The notes below the pieces were generated by a model that searched no databases, was not told the DNA's origin, and saw nothing but the letters and a program-made list of their open reading frames with translations. Source: Erodium maritimum (Eukaryota; Streptophyta; Magnoliopsida; Geraniales; Geraniaceae). Taken from it: a DNA stretch of 64,000 bases. A program made the position numbers and the translations under genes. This document shows, in pieces, positions 42,781 through 54,105 of the stretch; the stretch's first letter is position 1; the number at the start of each line of letters is the position of its first letter. The DNA is taken from assembly GCA_963921825.1 (NCBI GenBank), contig OY997592.1:29181730-29245729 (forward strand), read 5' to 3'.

Positions 42781-43860
42781 ATGGCACCACGTCCCAGGAG
42801 AGGACGATCAGTTGGGGCACTAGGACGGACGCCCACCGTCGAACCCGATGAGCCCACGGGAGCCCGGGGTATTCCCTTTGGGGAAGACAGGAGGGACGAC
42901 GTAGAACCATTTGGGGTCCCGCCCAGCGTCCCGCCGGTCGCAGACCAGTCCACTGCGACCGCTCTAGGCGAGCTGACCCGGACGGTGCAGAGCTTGGTGG
43001 CGATCATCGCCCGTAGGGAGTTTGCGTCGCCGGATCTCGAGACAGTATCTGCTGCTGCTGCAGCCGTTCCAGCGAGGCCCGTTCAGGCCGAAGGCCATAC
43101 GGCCCGGACACTGCTGGATTTCCTGAAGCTGGGCATACCTACGTTCGTCAGGGAACCGAACCCCGACATAGCCGAGAGATGGCTGGAGCAGGTCACTCGG
43201 GACCTGGACACGTTAGGCATAGAGGACCGTCACACCAGGGTGTCCTTTGCAGCTCATCAGCTGAGGGACAACGCCTACCACTGGTGGGGGCGTGTACGGG
43301 ACAGAGTCGGGGACGACTACAGTACCTTCGAGACATTCTTCCTAGAGCAGTATTTCCCCGAGTCGGCCAGGGCGGATCGACATCAGCAGCTCCTGGAACT
43401 GCAACAGGACGGGGCGTCAGTGGCAGAGTATGAGGCCAGATTCACTTCCCTGACCCGATTTGCACCAAAAATGGTGACGACCGAGATGAACCGGTGCCGA
43501 CGGTTCGAGACGGGGCTGAGGCCGACGATTCGGGATCGAGTCCTCGCCCTGAGGATTCGGGTGTATACAGAGCTAGTGGACACGACAACGGTAGTGGAGC
43601 GGGGTCTCCGAGAGGCAGCGATGACCCGTGACGTTCGGCAGCGGCCGACCAATGTTGCGGGACCGTCCGAGTCCCGAGATCTGAGGAGGCAGAGGACTGC
43701 AGGGTCCTTTCGGCCACAGGTTCAGCCGGGCGGATTGAGGCAGATGGGGTCAGTGGCATCGGTAGGGCCAGTCCCCTCAGAGCGGGGTATGTTTTACCTG
43801 CGGGCAGTCAAGCGATCTGCGACGGGAGTGTCGGATCGGCGGAAGGCCAGCGGCGCTACC
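42781..43860 (+). CDS. Chromovirus Gag (capsid part)
   Basis: ATG at 42781, preceded by a 720-nt leader. The frame stays open to 44019, but true Gag in this frame ends around 43740-43870 where homology moves to the +1 frame. The N-terminus is Arg/Pro-rich. The retrotransposon-Gag domain covers residues about 110-270 ([56 protein letters not shown]). The CCHC knuckle belongs to the next frame. GC-rich codon use differs from the AT-rich copia neighbours. Confidence 0.82.
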
Positions 43861-43861
43861 A

Positions 43862-46773
43862 GTGATCAGCCAGACAGGCCAGGGCACGGGGCCGAGGGCC
43901 GACGATTTCAGGTGTTACCGGTGCGGCCGGGTTGGGCACTCAGCTTCAAGGTGCCCTCATCAGGTTGGGGAAACGTCAGCGCAGCGACAACAGCAGTCAC
44001 ATACAGTGCAGTCACCTAGGGGTCGCCAGCGTCAGAGTCAGCCGTCGAGGTTCTCGCAGCCGTCCACGAGCACGCCAGTTCCGAGACAGCAACAAAGGTC
44101 CGTACAGCCAGCAGTCGGTGCGCCAGGTCAGAGGCAGCAGACGTCACAGGGAAGAGTGTATGCAGTTACTGACTCCCGAGCCCCAAGATCCGCTACCTAC
44201 CATGAGACCATTCATGGGACGTGCTTATTGTATCACTTGTGGGCGTTATTTTTATTTGATACTGGGGCGTCGCACTCGTTTATTTTGTCGAGTTGTGCTG
44301 AGAGGTTGGGGCTGAGTTTAGAGCCGTTGAGTCCACCCCTGTGTCTGGACATGCCAGTTGGGGGTGATGTGATGTTGACTAGGGTCTGTCGTGCCTGCGA
44401 AGTTAGAGTCGCAGATTGTCCTTACTCTAGTGACCTTCTCGTGCTGGGAATGACGACCTTTGACGTAATCTTGGGAATGGATTGGCTGGCGAAGTACCGA
44501 GCCAATATCGACTGCTATAGGCAACGAGTGACGGTGTCAGCAGGAAACACGAAGGTTTCGTGTATTCTGGGCAGTAAGAGCGGGGTTCTCCTGTCGGCTT
44601 TGTCCGCAGTGGAGGAAGTATCGACCGCGCAGAGCCGAGAATTACCGCGAGTGGTGTGCGAGTTCCTCGAGGTCTTTCCTGAGGAGTTGAGCTGGTTACC
44701 ACCAGTTCGTGAGGTGGAGTTCGAGATTGACCTGATGCCGGGAACGGCAGCGATATCGATGGCGCCCTACAGGTTCGAGCCAGCAGAGTTGACCGAGCTG
44801 AAGCGTCAGCTCGAGGAGCTTCGGGAGAAGGGGTTTATCCGTCCGAGCACATTGTCGTGGGGAGCACCAGCACTCTTCGTGAAGAAGAAGAGTGGAGAGT
44901 TTCGGATGTGTATAGACTACCGGAAGCTGAACCGGGTTACGGTGAAGAACCGTTACCCGATGCCGACAATTGACGACTTGTTCGACCAGTTGAGAGGGTC
45001 GACATGCTTCTTGAAGATCGATATGCGATCCGGATATTACCAGTTGCGAGTCCGGGAGGAGGACGTTGCAAAGACTGCATTCTGGACACGCTATGGGCAT
45101 TACGAGTTCTTGGTGATGCCATTTGGACTGACAAACGCACCTGCATCGTTCATGGATCTGATGAACAATATATTCCGGCCATTCTTAGATCAAATTTTGG
45201 TGGTGTTTGTAGACGACATCTTGATCTACTCGCATAACGAGGCGGCACATGAGGAGCATATGAGGGCTGTTCTGACCCTGCTGCGCACGCATCAGCTATA
45301 TGCCAACCTGGAGAAGTGCAAGTTTTGGCTCGCTGAGGTGAAATTCCTCGGTCACATTGTATCCCGTGACGGTATACTGGTCGATCCGGCGAAGATCGAC
45401 GCGGTTTCAGAGTGGGCGCGGCCCACGAGCGTCTTCGAGATCCGCAGCTTCTTGGGGTTGGCAGGATATTATCGGCGGTTTGTCCAGGACTTTGCGCGAC
45501 TAGCCGCGCCTATGACTCTTTTGACGCACAAGGGAGTCAGGTTTGTGTGGACTCAGGATTGTGAACGTGCGTTCACGGAGCTGAAGACTCGTCTGACTAC
45601 CGCCCTAGTGTTGATAGTGCCAGAGCGAGGGGTCGGGTATGAGGTCTACTGTGACGCGTCCGAGGAAGGACTGGGCTGTGTACTGATGCAGTTGGGTAGA
45701 GTTGTTGCTTATGGCTCCAGGAAGTTGAAGACACACGAGCGCAACTATCCTACCCATGACTTGGAACTAGCAGCAATCGTGTTCGCGCTAAAGGGCTGGC
45801 GGTATTATCTATACGGCGAGAGATTTCAGGTGTTCTCGGATTACAAGAGCCTCAAGTACATCTTTTCCCAACGAGACCTGAACATGCGCCAGCGGCGATG
45901 GATGGAGCTACTTGAGGAGTACGATTTTGAGCTACACTACCATCCGGGTAAGGCGAATGTGGTTGCCAACGCCCTGAGTAGGAAGTCGGTTCCGAGCCTT
46001 GATAGCATATCAGTCCGAGAGTGGGATATGATGGAGGAACTGGGCACGTTCGGGCTTGAGCTAGAGGAGGTTACTGGTGGCGTGGCCATGTGCTCGTTAG
46101 TGGCTCAGCCCTCACTACTTGCCCGAGTGATGGAGGCACAGTCCGAGGATGTCGAGACGTCAGAGATCCGAGAGAGGGTCGTCAGCGGTGTCGAGGCGGA
46201 AGGATGGGAACTCAGTGCTGATTGGGGGTTACGATATCGAGGAGGATTATTCGTGCCGCGCAACTGTAGAGACGACGTGTTGCGAGAGTCACATCATTCG
46301 CGTCTGACAGTGCAGCCGGGTAGCACCAAGATGTACCACGACATCAGGCGGCACTTCTGGTGGAGCGGGATGCGGAGAGCGGTTGCGGATTTTGTATCGA
46401 GATGCCTCACCTGTCAGCAGGTGAAAGCCGAACATCAGCGTCCCGCCAGATTATTACAGCCACTACCGATTGCCCAGTGGAAGTGGGAGCACATCACGAT
46501 GGACTTCGTAAGTGGGTTGTCGAGATCGCCAAAGGGAAACGATTCAGTATGGGTGGTAGTCGATCAATTGACCAAGTCGGCCCATTTCCTGGCCATGAGG
46601 ATGACTGATCTGGTTGACAAGTTGAGCCGCCTGTACATTCAGGAGATATTACGTCTCCATGGAGTCCCTGTGTCGATAGTGTCTGACAGAGATCCTCGTT
46701 TCACGTCCAGATTTTGGCCGAGTCTGCAGACCGCGTTGGGGACCGAGGTTCTACTCCGTACAACACACCACCC
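43862..46773 (+). pseudogene. Chromovirus pol: zinc knuckle, protease, RT, RNase H, integrase N-half
   Basis: About 970 codons in one frame. Residues 18-31: [14 protein letters not shown] (CCHC nucleocapsid). 133-136: DTGA protease, with ILGMDWL at about 213. RT about 300-480 with [10 protein letters not shown] and FVDD at 449-452. RNase H about 593-710, with Asp at 598 and FSDYKSL at 658. Integrase from about 785, with a CLTCQQVK zinc site and catalytic Asp at 881 (MDFVSG) and 942 (SDRDPRF). Just after residue 970 a small deletion shifts the frame, removing the conserved segment before the catalytic Glu. The Glu codon itself survives in the next frame. RT looks intact; integrase is not. Confidence 0.9.
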
Positions 46774-47504
46774 CCGAGCGCACGATTCAGATTTCGGAGG
46801 ACATGTTGCGAGCATGTGTGCTAGACTTTAGGGGGTCGTGGGAGACCCACCTACCGTTAGTCGAGTTCGCCTACAACAACAGCTTCCAGGCCATTATTGG
46901 GATGGCACCGTTTGAAGCGTTGTATGGTAGGCCGTGTCGATCGCTAGTATGCTGGGCAGAGGTGGGGGACAAGAGTCTACTAGGGCCAAAGCTTGTTCGA
47001 GAGACGACAGAGAAGGTCGCGCTGATACGCGAGCGGTTGAAGACCGCACAGAGTCGGCAGAAGAGCTACGCCGACAGACGACACCGACCTCTCGAGTTCG
47101 CAGTCGGTGATCACGTGTTCCTGAAGGTGAGCCCGAGGAAGGGACTGGTACGGTTCAGCCGCGGCGGAGGCAAGTTAGCCCCACGGTACATCGGCCCTTT
47201 CGAGATCTTGAGCAGAGTGGGAGCAGTGGCATATCGTCTGGCATTACCACCGCGACTTGGGAGTGTCCATAACGTCTTCCACGTGTCCCAGTTGCGGAAG
47301 TCCAATGCGGACCCCTTCCATGTCATTGAGTGGGCAGATATCGAGGTGGCTGACGATATCTCTTATGAGGAGCACCCGGTTCGAATCATGGACACACGAG
47401 AGCAGGTCCTGCGTGGCAAGGTTATCCTCCTAGTACGGGTGCAATGGCGACACCACGAGGCTGAGTCGACTTGGGAGCGCGAGGATGAGGTTTGCGCGAA
47501 GTAA
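46774..47504 (+). pseudogene. Chromovirus integrase C-half with GPY/F motif and chromodomain
   Basis: Continues the integrase in another frame (ATG at 46803). It contains PFEALYGRPCRS and a basic YADRRHRPLEF segment, then the GPY/F module (LAPRYIGPFEIL...YRLALPP, NVFHVSQLRK). A C-terminal chromodomain-like stretch (EEHPVRIMDTREQVLRGK..., VQWRHHEAESTWE) follows, ending at TAA 47502-47504. Chromodomains of this class steer insertion to heterochromatin. The frame break upstream separates this half from the first two catalytic Asp residues. Confidence 0.88.
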
Positions 47505-47529
47505 TCCGATCTGTTCGACTCCTTCCTTT

Positions 47530-47538
47530 AAGGGGGGG
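47530..47538 (+). promoter_or_regulatory. Polypurine tract of the chromovirus
   Basis: AAGGGGGGG, five bases before the 3' LTR start at 47544. Confidence 0.85.
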
Positions 47539-47543
47539 TACAT

Positions 47544-50308
47544 TGTAAGAACCGCTCCCGGTCAAGCCGGTCAAATCGGCGGAAAAACAAAAAAATTTAA
47601 AATTTTGGGACCGACACCTAAATGAACCTAAATTTGACCCCGAGGGTCATATCGAACTTAATTTGATCCCGATATCGACCAAAGTGAGTTCTGGGGGACT
47701 CAGGGCAACTTTTTAACCAATTTGGGGAAGGTTGACTTTTTGCGAAAAAAGGCAACCGAGGGACGTTTTGGTCCGTTCGAGGCCCGTTTTGGATCCAAAA
47801 AGCTTAGCCATCATTACAGTGGTCTTAGTTGGGCCGTTTCCTTGTAGCATGTGAAATTTCGTAAATTCTTGGAAAATGGGCCCGTTCGCGGTCCGAGACG
47901 GCCGAATTTCGCGAATATGACTGAAAAATATCTAAAAGATATTTTTCAAAAGGGTGGGACCCACTTGCCACTTGTCACACAAGTGATGGTAGTTGGTATT
48001 TTTGAACAAAACAAAGGCAAAGATGAGTGGTGTGTTCGGCCAAACCAAGAGAAAAGGGAGAAGGAGGAGAGAGAAAGAAAAGAGAAGAAGAGAAGGAGAA
48101 AAGGAAAAGGAAAAAGAAAAAGGGAGAAAGTGTTAGGGTTTTGCGATTTCCCGACAATACGACCGACGAATTGTCTCAACGGTTGTAGAATAGAGCTCCC
48201 GTCGTCATTCCCTACGGTGAGAACCGATTTGTTTCTCGTTTTGATACGTTTGAAAGTTAGGGTTTGTGTTTAAACGAGTTAAATATGGATGAGTTGAGGT
48301 GTAGGGTTCGTTGGGGACATTTTTGGGTGACAATGATCGGATTCCGGTGACCGGAGGCTCGGGGGAGCGCCGGCCACCGTGGGTGGTGGCTGGCCGGAGC
48401 TGGGACCGGCCACCACTGTGGTGAACCGGACCAAAACCGGTCCAGCCACCCACGAGCGATGGTGGCCAGGTGGGGCCCACATGTCGGGTCTCGGTTTTTT
48501 CGTGTTCGGGTGGTTTTGGACGATCCCTGAATCGATATTTCACACCCGGAACGAATTATGGAATTAAATTGTGAAAGTTGGAAATTTCGGGTTTAGAAAC
48601 TTTAAACGCGAATTAAATCGCTCGGAAGTCGGAAATTGAGTCCGTCGATTGCATTGAAACCCTTGAATTATTTTAGGATCGTAGAAACGAAAACGGGAAT
48701 TTTCGGAGCCCCGGTAGGGCGTTTTCCGATCCCGGGTAGATTCGCCGAGCCGGGCGAATCAGGCCTTTCTGGGCCCGTTGTTGACAATGTCGAGTAATTG
48801 GGAATTTCGGGAGTGATCGACATTGTCGGGGTTGCATTTGAGCGTCAAATTCATTAAAATTCAGCTTTGCCTGCGAACTTAAAAAGTGTTTTAATTGTGT
48901 TCTTGTTTGATCGTGCCGCCGACCACGGAAAGGGGAGGCTAGACGAGTGATCGCGAGCGCGCCGGAGCTTGGGCGTGGACTTTTGGGAAAACGTTACGAG
49001 GTAGGGAAAAGTAGCCGGATCTCGGCCCCGACTAGGGAAAGTTAACAGTAGAAATGCATGTGACACTTGGGTGTCGTAGGATCAGTGAACGTAACGAACA
49101 TTAGAAATGCATGCAACACTTAGTGGTGTCATATGAATAAGTGAACATACCAAACAATAGAAATGCATGCGACACTTAGTGGTGTCATAGGATAAGTGAA
49201 CATATCGAACATTAGAAGTGCTTGTAGCTTTTGGTTGTGCCCGTAGGTTGATTGAATTGTTTGTGTTTGTGGGTGGCCATGAGTGCCTGTGGGGAGTTGA
49301 ACCCGTATTGGTTGACTGACTTGCCGAGTGGTAGTCAGTCGTGTTGTCGTATTTTCTTTCTATTTGCGGGGTATTGTGTGTTATTTGGTTGTGACTGTGT
49401 TTGTTCTGGTGATGGCTGTTGAGCTATGCCCGATGGGTGTGTCGTACCCTCCGGTGCACGGTCGGTAAAGTGCTCAGGGCTGTGGTTCCCGTCAGATGCG
49501 TCGTACTTTACGGCGCGTGATCGGTAAAGTGCTGAGGTTAGAGCTGTGCCCGAGGGGTGTGTCGTACCCTCCAATGCGTGGTCGGTAAAGAGTAGAGGGA
49601 TGTGGTCCCCGTCAGGTGTGTCGCACCTTCCGGCGCGTGATTGGTAAAGTGCTGAGGCTGGATTTATGCCCGAGGGGTGTGTCGTACCCTCCGGTGCGTG
49701 GTCGGTAAAGAGCAGAGGGTTGTGGTCCCCGTTAGGTGTGTCGCACCGTCCGGTGCGTGATCGGTAAAGTGCTAAGGCTTATGGTTGTGTTTTGCGTGAC
49801 TTTGATCACTTCTGTGTTGTTGTGTTCTTTGAGGTCGTCATTACGGTGTCGGGTCTACATTACGGGCACGGGTGTTTAGATTGGTTGGGGAAAGTAACAG
49901 TTTTCGTGTGACAGTCGGGTTATTTGAGTTTGGGGATTGTAGTCCCCGGCGTTTTGTTTGTTGTCGGTGTTCCCGGCATTTCTGCTAGTATGTCGTAGTC
50001 AGTCTGGTATGCGTGGTGGTGAGCGAACGCTCACCCCTATCTGCTTTTCCTATAGGTACTGGTCGCAAGGTGGACTAGGGGAACTCTCGAAGCTTGAAGA
50101 GCTGGGAGCGGGAGTCCGGGTTTTTGGGAGTTTAGCGACGTACGCTTTGGTTTTTGTCCGCTTGTTTTGGACTTATTTTCAGTTGTAAAATATTGTTTTG
50201 AATAACTTAAGTGGTGATTTTAAGCGGTTTATTAAAATTTTTGAAAATTGTTTTACTGTTTCACCGTTCGCGTTCCGGGTCCGGTCTTTCCGAATTCGGG
50301 GCTTGACA
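47544..50308 (+). repeat. 3' LTR of the chromovirus (2765 bp)
   Basis: Starts TGTAAGAACCGCTCCCGG and ends GGGGCTTGACA, followed by TSD GAGTT. In order: GA-rich leader (about 48050-48130), donor-like CTACG|GTGAGAACC (GT at 48217), minisatellites, hairpin GGTGAGCG-AA-CGCTCACC (50018-50035), and CTTTTCCTATAG (AG at 50054-50055). Confidence 0.92.
49420..49785 (+). repeat. About 120-bp minisatellite in the chromovirus 3' LTR
   Basis: About three units alternating GAGGGGTGTGTCGTACCCTCC and GTCAGGTGTGTCGCACCTTCC halves, each followed by gTGGTCGGTAAAG or TGATCGGTAAAG. One half-unit survives in the 5' LTR at the deletion junction (41440-41510). Confidence 0.88.
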
Positions 50309-52457
50309 GAGTTAAGGCAAGAGTCATTGGAAAGGGTCAACTGAAGTTCCGTGGAATCAACTGTCTCACTGAAGCACTACTGGTTGATGGACTCACTACC
50401 GACTTGTTCAGTATAAGTCAAATTTGTGACTTACATCTAACTGAGGAATTTAACAGAAACAAGTGTTTTGGGTTGGATAAGGAATTGAACACACTCATGG
50501 TTGGCACTCGCTCGCAAGTTGGGCTCTACCAGAAACTTCAGCATCAACATGTTCTCCAACATGTTTATTGACGAAAGGAGATGAAACTGAAATGTGGCAC
50601 AACAGGGTTGGCCACTTGAATCTGAGAAGTATGCAAAGGATAATTGTAGAAAAGGCCATTGTGGGAATACCAGATCTCAAGATTTGTGAAGGAAAAAATA
50701 TGTTGTGACTGTCAAATCAACAAAAATTTCAAGATGTTAGAAAAAAGGTCAAACATCTTACAACCTCCCGAGTTTTGGAGTTACTTCACATTGATCTGAT
50801 GGGGCCTATACACGTAGAAAGCTTGTGTGGGAAAAGGTATGTTATGGTGTGTGATGATGACTTATCTAGGTACACATAAGTAGACTTCATCCGTGAGAAA
50901 TCAGACACCTTTTTGTGTTCAAGGCTCACTACAACAGAGTACAACGTGAACAAGGGGATAGAATGGGCAAACTAGTTAGAGTCCGAAGTGATCACGGGAA
51001 GGAATTTGTGAACTCCAACTTTCTTGAGTTATGTGATAAAGAAGGAATCACTCATGAATTCTCTGATCCTATCACTCCTCAACAATATGGGATTGTAGAG
51101 AGGAAGAATCGTACTATGAAGGAAATGGCTCGAGTAATGATGCATGCTTAAAACATCCCCACACAATTTTGGGCTGAAGCAATGAACACTACATGTCATG
51201 TTCACAATAGAGTGAGTCTCCGTCTAGGTACTACCAATACTCTTTATGAACTATGGAGGGGACGAAAGCCTAATGTTAAGTACTTCCATATCTTATGTTC
51301 AATATGTTATATGCAAGCTGATAGGGATTCCCACAGAAAATTTGATCCTAAGAGCGATGAGGGTATTTTTATGGGATATTATAGAAACAGTCGAGCATTT
51401 GTGTGTTCAACACGCAAACTCGGTTAGAGACGGAATCTATTAATGCGATGGTCAATGATACTCGGGAGTTCCACAAACAAGGAAATGATGAAGAAGATGT
51501 GATATCGGGCTCAGAAAAAGAGGTTCTACAAGATGTTCCAGGCACAAATGTCACTCAAGATGTCCATCAAGAAGTCGAAGCTGACATCTCTGAAATTGAT
51601 GGCGAATCGATCTCTCCACGATCAATAAGTCCCTCTAGAAGTGTGTAGAAAGACCAGTCAACTTAAGGCATCATTGGTAATCTCGAAGATGGAGTGCGTA
51701 CTCGCTCAAAGGCACCCATAATCGACAGGAATATGATAAATACCACATGCTTTATTTCTAAGATTGAGCCTAAGAATGTTAAAGAGACAATAAATAACGA
51801 GTACTGGATTGGAGCCATGCAAGAAGAAATTGGGAAGTTTGAAAGAAATGATGTATGGGAATTGGTACCTAAACTAGACAATGTCAACATCATTGGAACT
51901 AAGTGTATCCTTAAGAACAAGACGGATAAGCATAAGATTGTCATTAGAAACAAGGCTTGTCTTGTGAATCAAGGATACACTCAAGTAGAAGTAGTAGACT
52001 TTGAAGAAACATTTGCTCCTATGGCCAGACTTGAAACAATTAGGCTACTTCTAGGGATTGCCTGTTATCTACACTTCAAATTATATCAAATGGACGTCAA
52101 GAGCGCATTCTTGAATAGTTATCCGAATGAAGAAGTTTATGTAGCCCAACCTAAAGGGTTTATTGATCCACGCATGCCTCAACATGTCTACTAACTTCAT
52201 AAAGCTTTGTACGGACTCAAACAAGCACCTTGAGCATGGTATGAAAGACTAACTCAATTTCTGGAGAAGAATAGCTATGTTCGAGGGGGATTTGATAAAA
52301 CTCTATTCATTAAGAAAGAAGGGGTTAACATCATGATTTCCCAAATATATGTTGATGACATTGTGTTTGGAGGGATGTCAGACAATATGGTCCAACATTT
52401 TGTAAGACATATGTAGATTGAGTTTGAAATGAGCATGGTAGGAGAATTAAGCTACTT
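50309..52457 (+). pseudogene. Element C integrase and reverse transcriptase (broken)
   Basis: Gag-pre-integrase (LTTDLFSISQICDL, 50395 on), integrase core in pieces (LLHIDLMGPIHVES, then VRSDHGKEFVNSNF and QQYGIVERKNRTMKEMARVM, which retains the Glu), and RT with IGAMQEEIGKFERNDVWELV, QMDVKSAFLN, HKALYGLKQAP and YVDDIVFGG at about 52350. Frames change at about 50570, 50700, 50900, 51150 and 52194. RT ends abruptly at FEMSMVGELSYFL (52457), where LTR sequence begins. Confidence 0.82.
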
Positions 52458-52460
52458 CCT

Positions 52461-52782
52461 TGAAGGGCTCATAGGGTGGAGTCGAGAGTGGCTCTCGGAT
52501 TCAGGGGGAGATCCCGAGATAGGTTTGTAGTGTAATAATAGCATAGGTTTTATTTGGATGATCTGAAACTTGTATTTTGATTGATTACACATAGTGAAGC
52601 CTTTCCACTAGAAAAGTGCCCAAGATGTAGGTGATGTGCACCAAAATAGGTATCTAACTCACGTGTCATTGTGTGCTTTCTTGTCCTTATTATTGTTTTC
52701 ATTTTGTTCTAAAGCAAGATGTCATTCAAAAAGTAGTAACATCTTGTAAGACATCTTGGTACTGCACCTAACTAGAATTTCA
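52461..52782 (+). repeat. Shortened 3' LTR of element C
   Basis: Starts TGAAGGGCTC, ends GAATTTCA, and matches the 5' LTR minus its hAT-like insertion. It directly follows RT codons, so a deletion removed RT end through the LTR start. Confidence 0.75.
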
Positions 52783-52981
52783 GACCTTTTTGATAGAAGA
52801 AGATCTATGATATTATGGAGAAGCACTAATATCTGTAGATGAGAATTTTAGAAAGAGATTGTTAAAAATGAATTGTATTATATTGTATTTGGGATCTAAT
52901 TGAGCTACCTAAAGGGTCCAAGCCCATTGGCAGTAAGTGGATATTCAAGAAAAAGGTAAGACTCAACGATACAATAGAATG

Positions 52982-53468
52982 ATACTTTTTTAGTGAAATG
53001 TGAGTTTTTGGAATGCTCCTCGTTTCTATGAGAAATGGTGGTTTACATCTTGATTGAGTTGATGTGAAGTCTTTACATACGGTTCTTGTTTTTAGTTGGA
53101 TTTTTTTTTTAATTTTGAAGAATATTTTATGTTGGTTCTAAAAAAAATGTCGGACTTTTGTGGGTGGTGTCGATTTGGTATGTATGTGGGATTGTGGAAG
53201 TGGTTGTCTCGTCATCCTTTAGGGTTTTTTATTTTTTGTCTTGTTTTCTGGTTTGTTTGTTTTGCGGAAGGGTTGAGCTCATGTTCTTGTTTTTCGGCTT
53301 TATCCCTTGTTTGTTATTTATGGGCTTGGTTCATTGTGGCTCTTTTATATTGATCCTCCTTATGTTATCGTTTATTGGAGAGCCATCATTTTGATGTACT
53401 CCATTCTTTCCTCTCCATCTTGGCGAGTGAAATTTTCTAATAAAATCATGTGCATGTAAAAAAAACAA
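52982..53468 (+). mobile_element. LINE 3'-end insertion, 11-bp TSD
   Basis: 487 bp inside element D RT with TSD ACAATAGAATG (52971-52981, 53469-53479) and an A-run at 53458-53465. Low-complexity T/G-rich sequence with no RT resembles a LINE 3' UTR. The position splits the RT frame exactly. Confidence 0.75.
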
Positions 53469-54105
53469 ACAATAGAATGGCACAAGGTAATACTTGTACT
53501 TATAGGCTTCAATCACAAGTACGATATCGACTATTCTGAAACTTATCCTTTAGTGACCAAGATTTCCACGATTAAATCTCTGACCGCTTTAACAATCATT
53601 CATAACTTGATAACTCATCATATAGATTTCAAGACAACCTTTCTAAATGGTAATCTAAAGGAAGAGAACTATATGTCACTACCCGATGGGTTCGTGACTA
53701 AGGGTCAAGAAAAAATGTGTGTAAACTAAAGAAGGCTCTTTATGGTGTGAAATAAGGACTTAAATAGTGGTACGAGAAGTTTGATCATATCTTGTGTTAT
53801 GTGGCTATAGAGTCAACAACTTTGATTCACGTGTGTACTCCAAGGTAACATAATCAGGTTGTTTGACCATCTTCCTCTATGTTGACGACATGTTGATTTT
53901 TCGAAGCAACATCAATGTTGTGAACCAAACCAAGAAATTTTGGTTATCACAACTTGAGATAAAAGACTTGGGACAAGATAATGTCACTCTAGACGGTAAA
54001 TTGATTAAAAACTCTAATGGCATCTCCTACAGTCAATCTCACTATGTTGATATTGTGTTGAAAAAATTCAATCACTTTGATGTTGTGCTAGCTACAACTC
54101 CCTAT

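Larger units (their letters stand above)
40933..50308 (+). mobile_element. Chromodomain-bearing Ty3/gypsy element (Tekay/Del-like chromovirus)
   Basis: Two LTRs, TSD GAGTT (40928-40932, 50309-50313), PBS, gag, protease, RT, RNase H, integrase with GPY/F and chromodomain, and a PPT: the classic order with integrase after RNase H. The 5' LTR has lost most of its U3/leader (1112 bp against 2765 bp in the 3' LTR). pol carries a frame break in integrase. The long LTRs plus chromodomain point to Tekay/Del; the clade name is inference. Confidence 0.93.
24134..52782 (+). mobile_element. SIRE-like Ty1/copia element C, heavily interrupted
   Basis: Recognised pieces in order: 5' LTR (24134 or earlier, to 28659), PBS, gag (28721-30453), zinc knuckle and protease region (to 40705-40932), integrase and RT (50309-52457), and a shortened 3' LTR (52461-52782). 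The Gag start (REGGSVNRPHVFDGMNYGYW) is SIRE/Maximus-like. RT jumps directly from FEMSMVGELSYFL to the LTR, so the end of RT, RNase H, any extra ORF and the PPT are deleted. No matching TSD was found. Two later retroelements split the body. Confidence 0.8.

Noticed and set aside
42781..44019. Whole 412-codon frame as Gag
   Set aside because: The last part overlaps the zinc-knuckle/pol frame out of phase. Gag homology leaves this frame around 43740-43870.
43862..47504. Integrated pararetrovirus
   Set aside because: RT-RNase H is followed by integrase, GPY/F and a chromodomain between LTRs with a PBS and TSD. That is a Ty3/gypsy chromovirus, with no movement or coat protein gene.
47851..48273. 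140-codon Lys/Glu/Arg-rich frame
   Set aside because: It reads through the GA-rich LTR leader. The parallel frame in the 5' LTR is different and truncated.
53096..53353. Membrane-protein-like frames in element D
   Set aside because: The hydrophobic residues come from T/G-rich LINE 3' UTR sequence between exact 11-bp TSDs.
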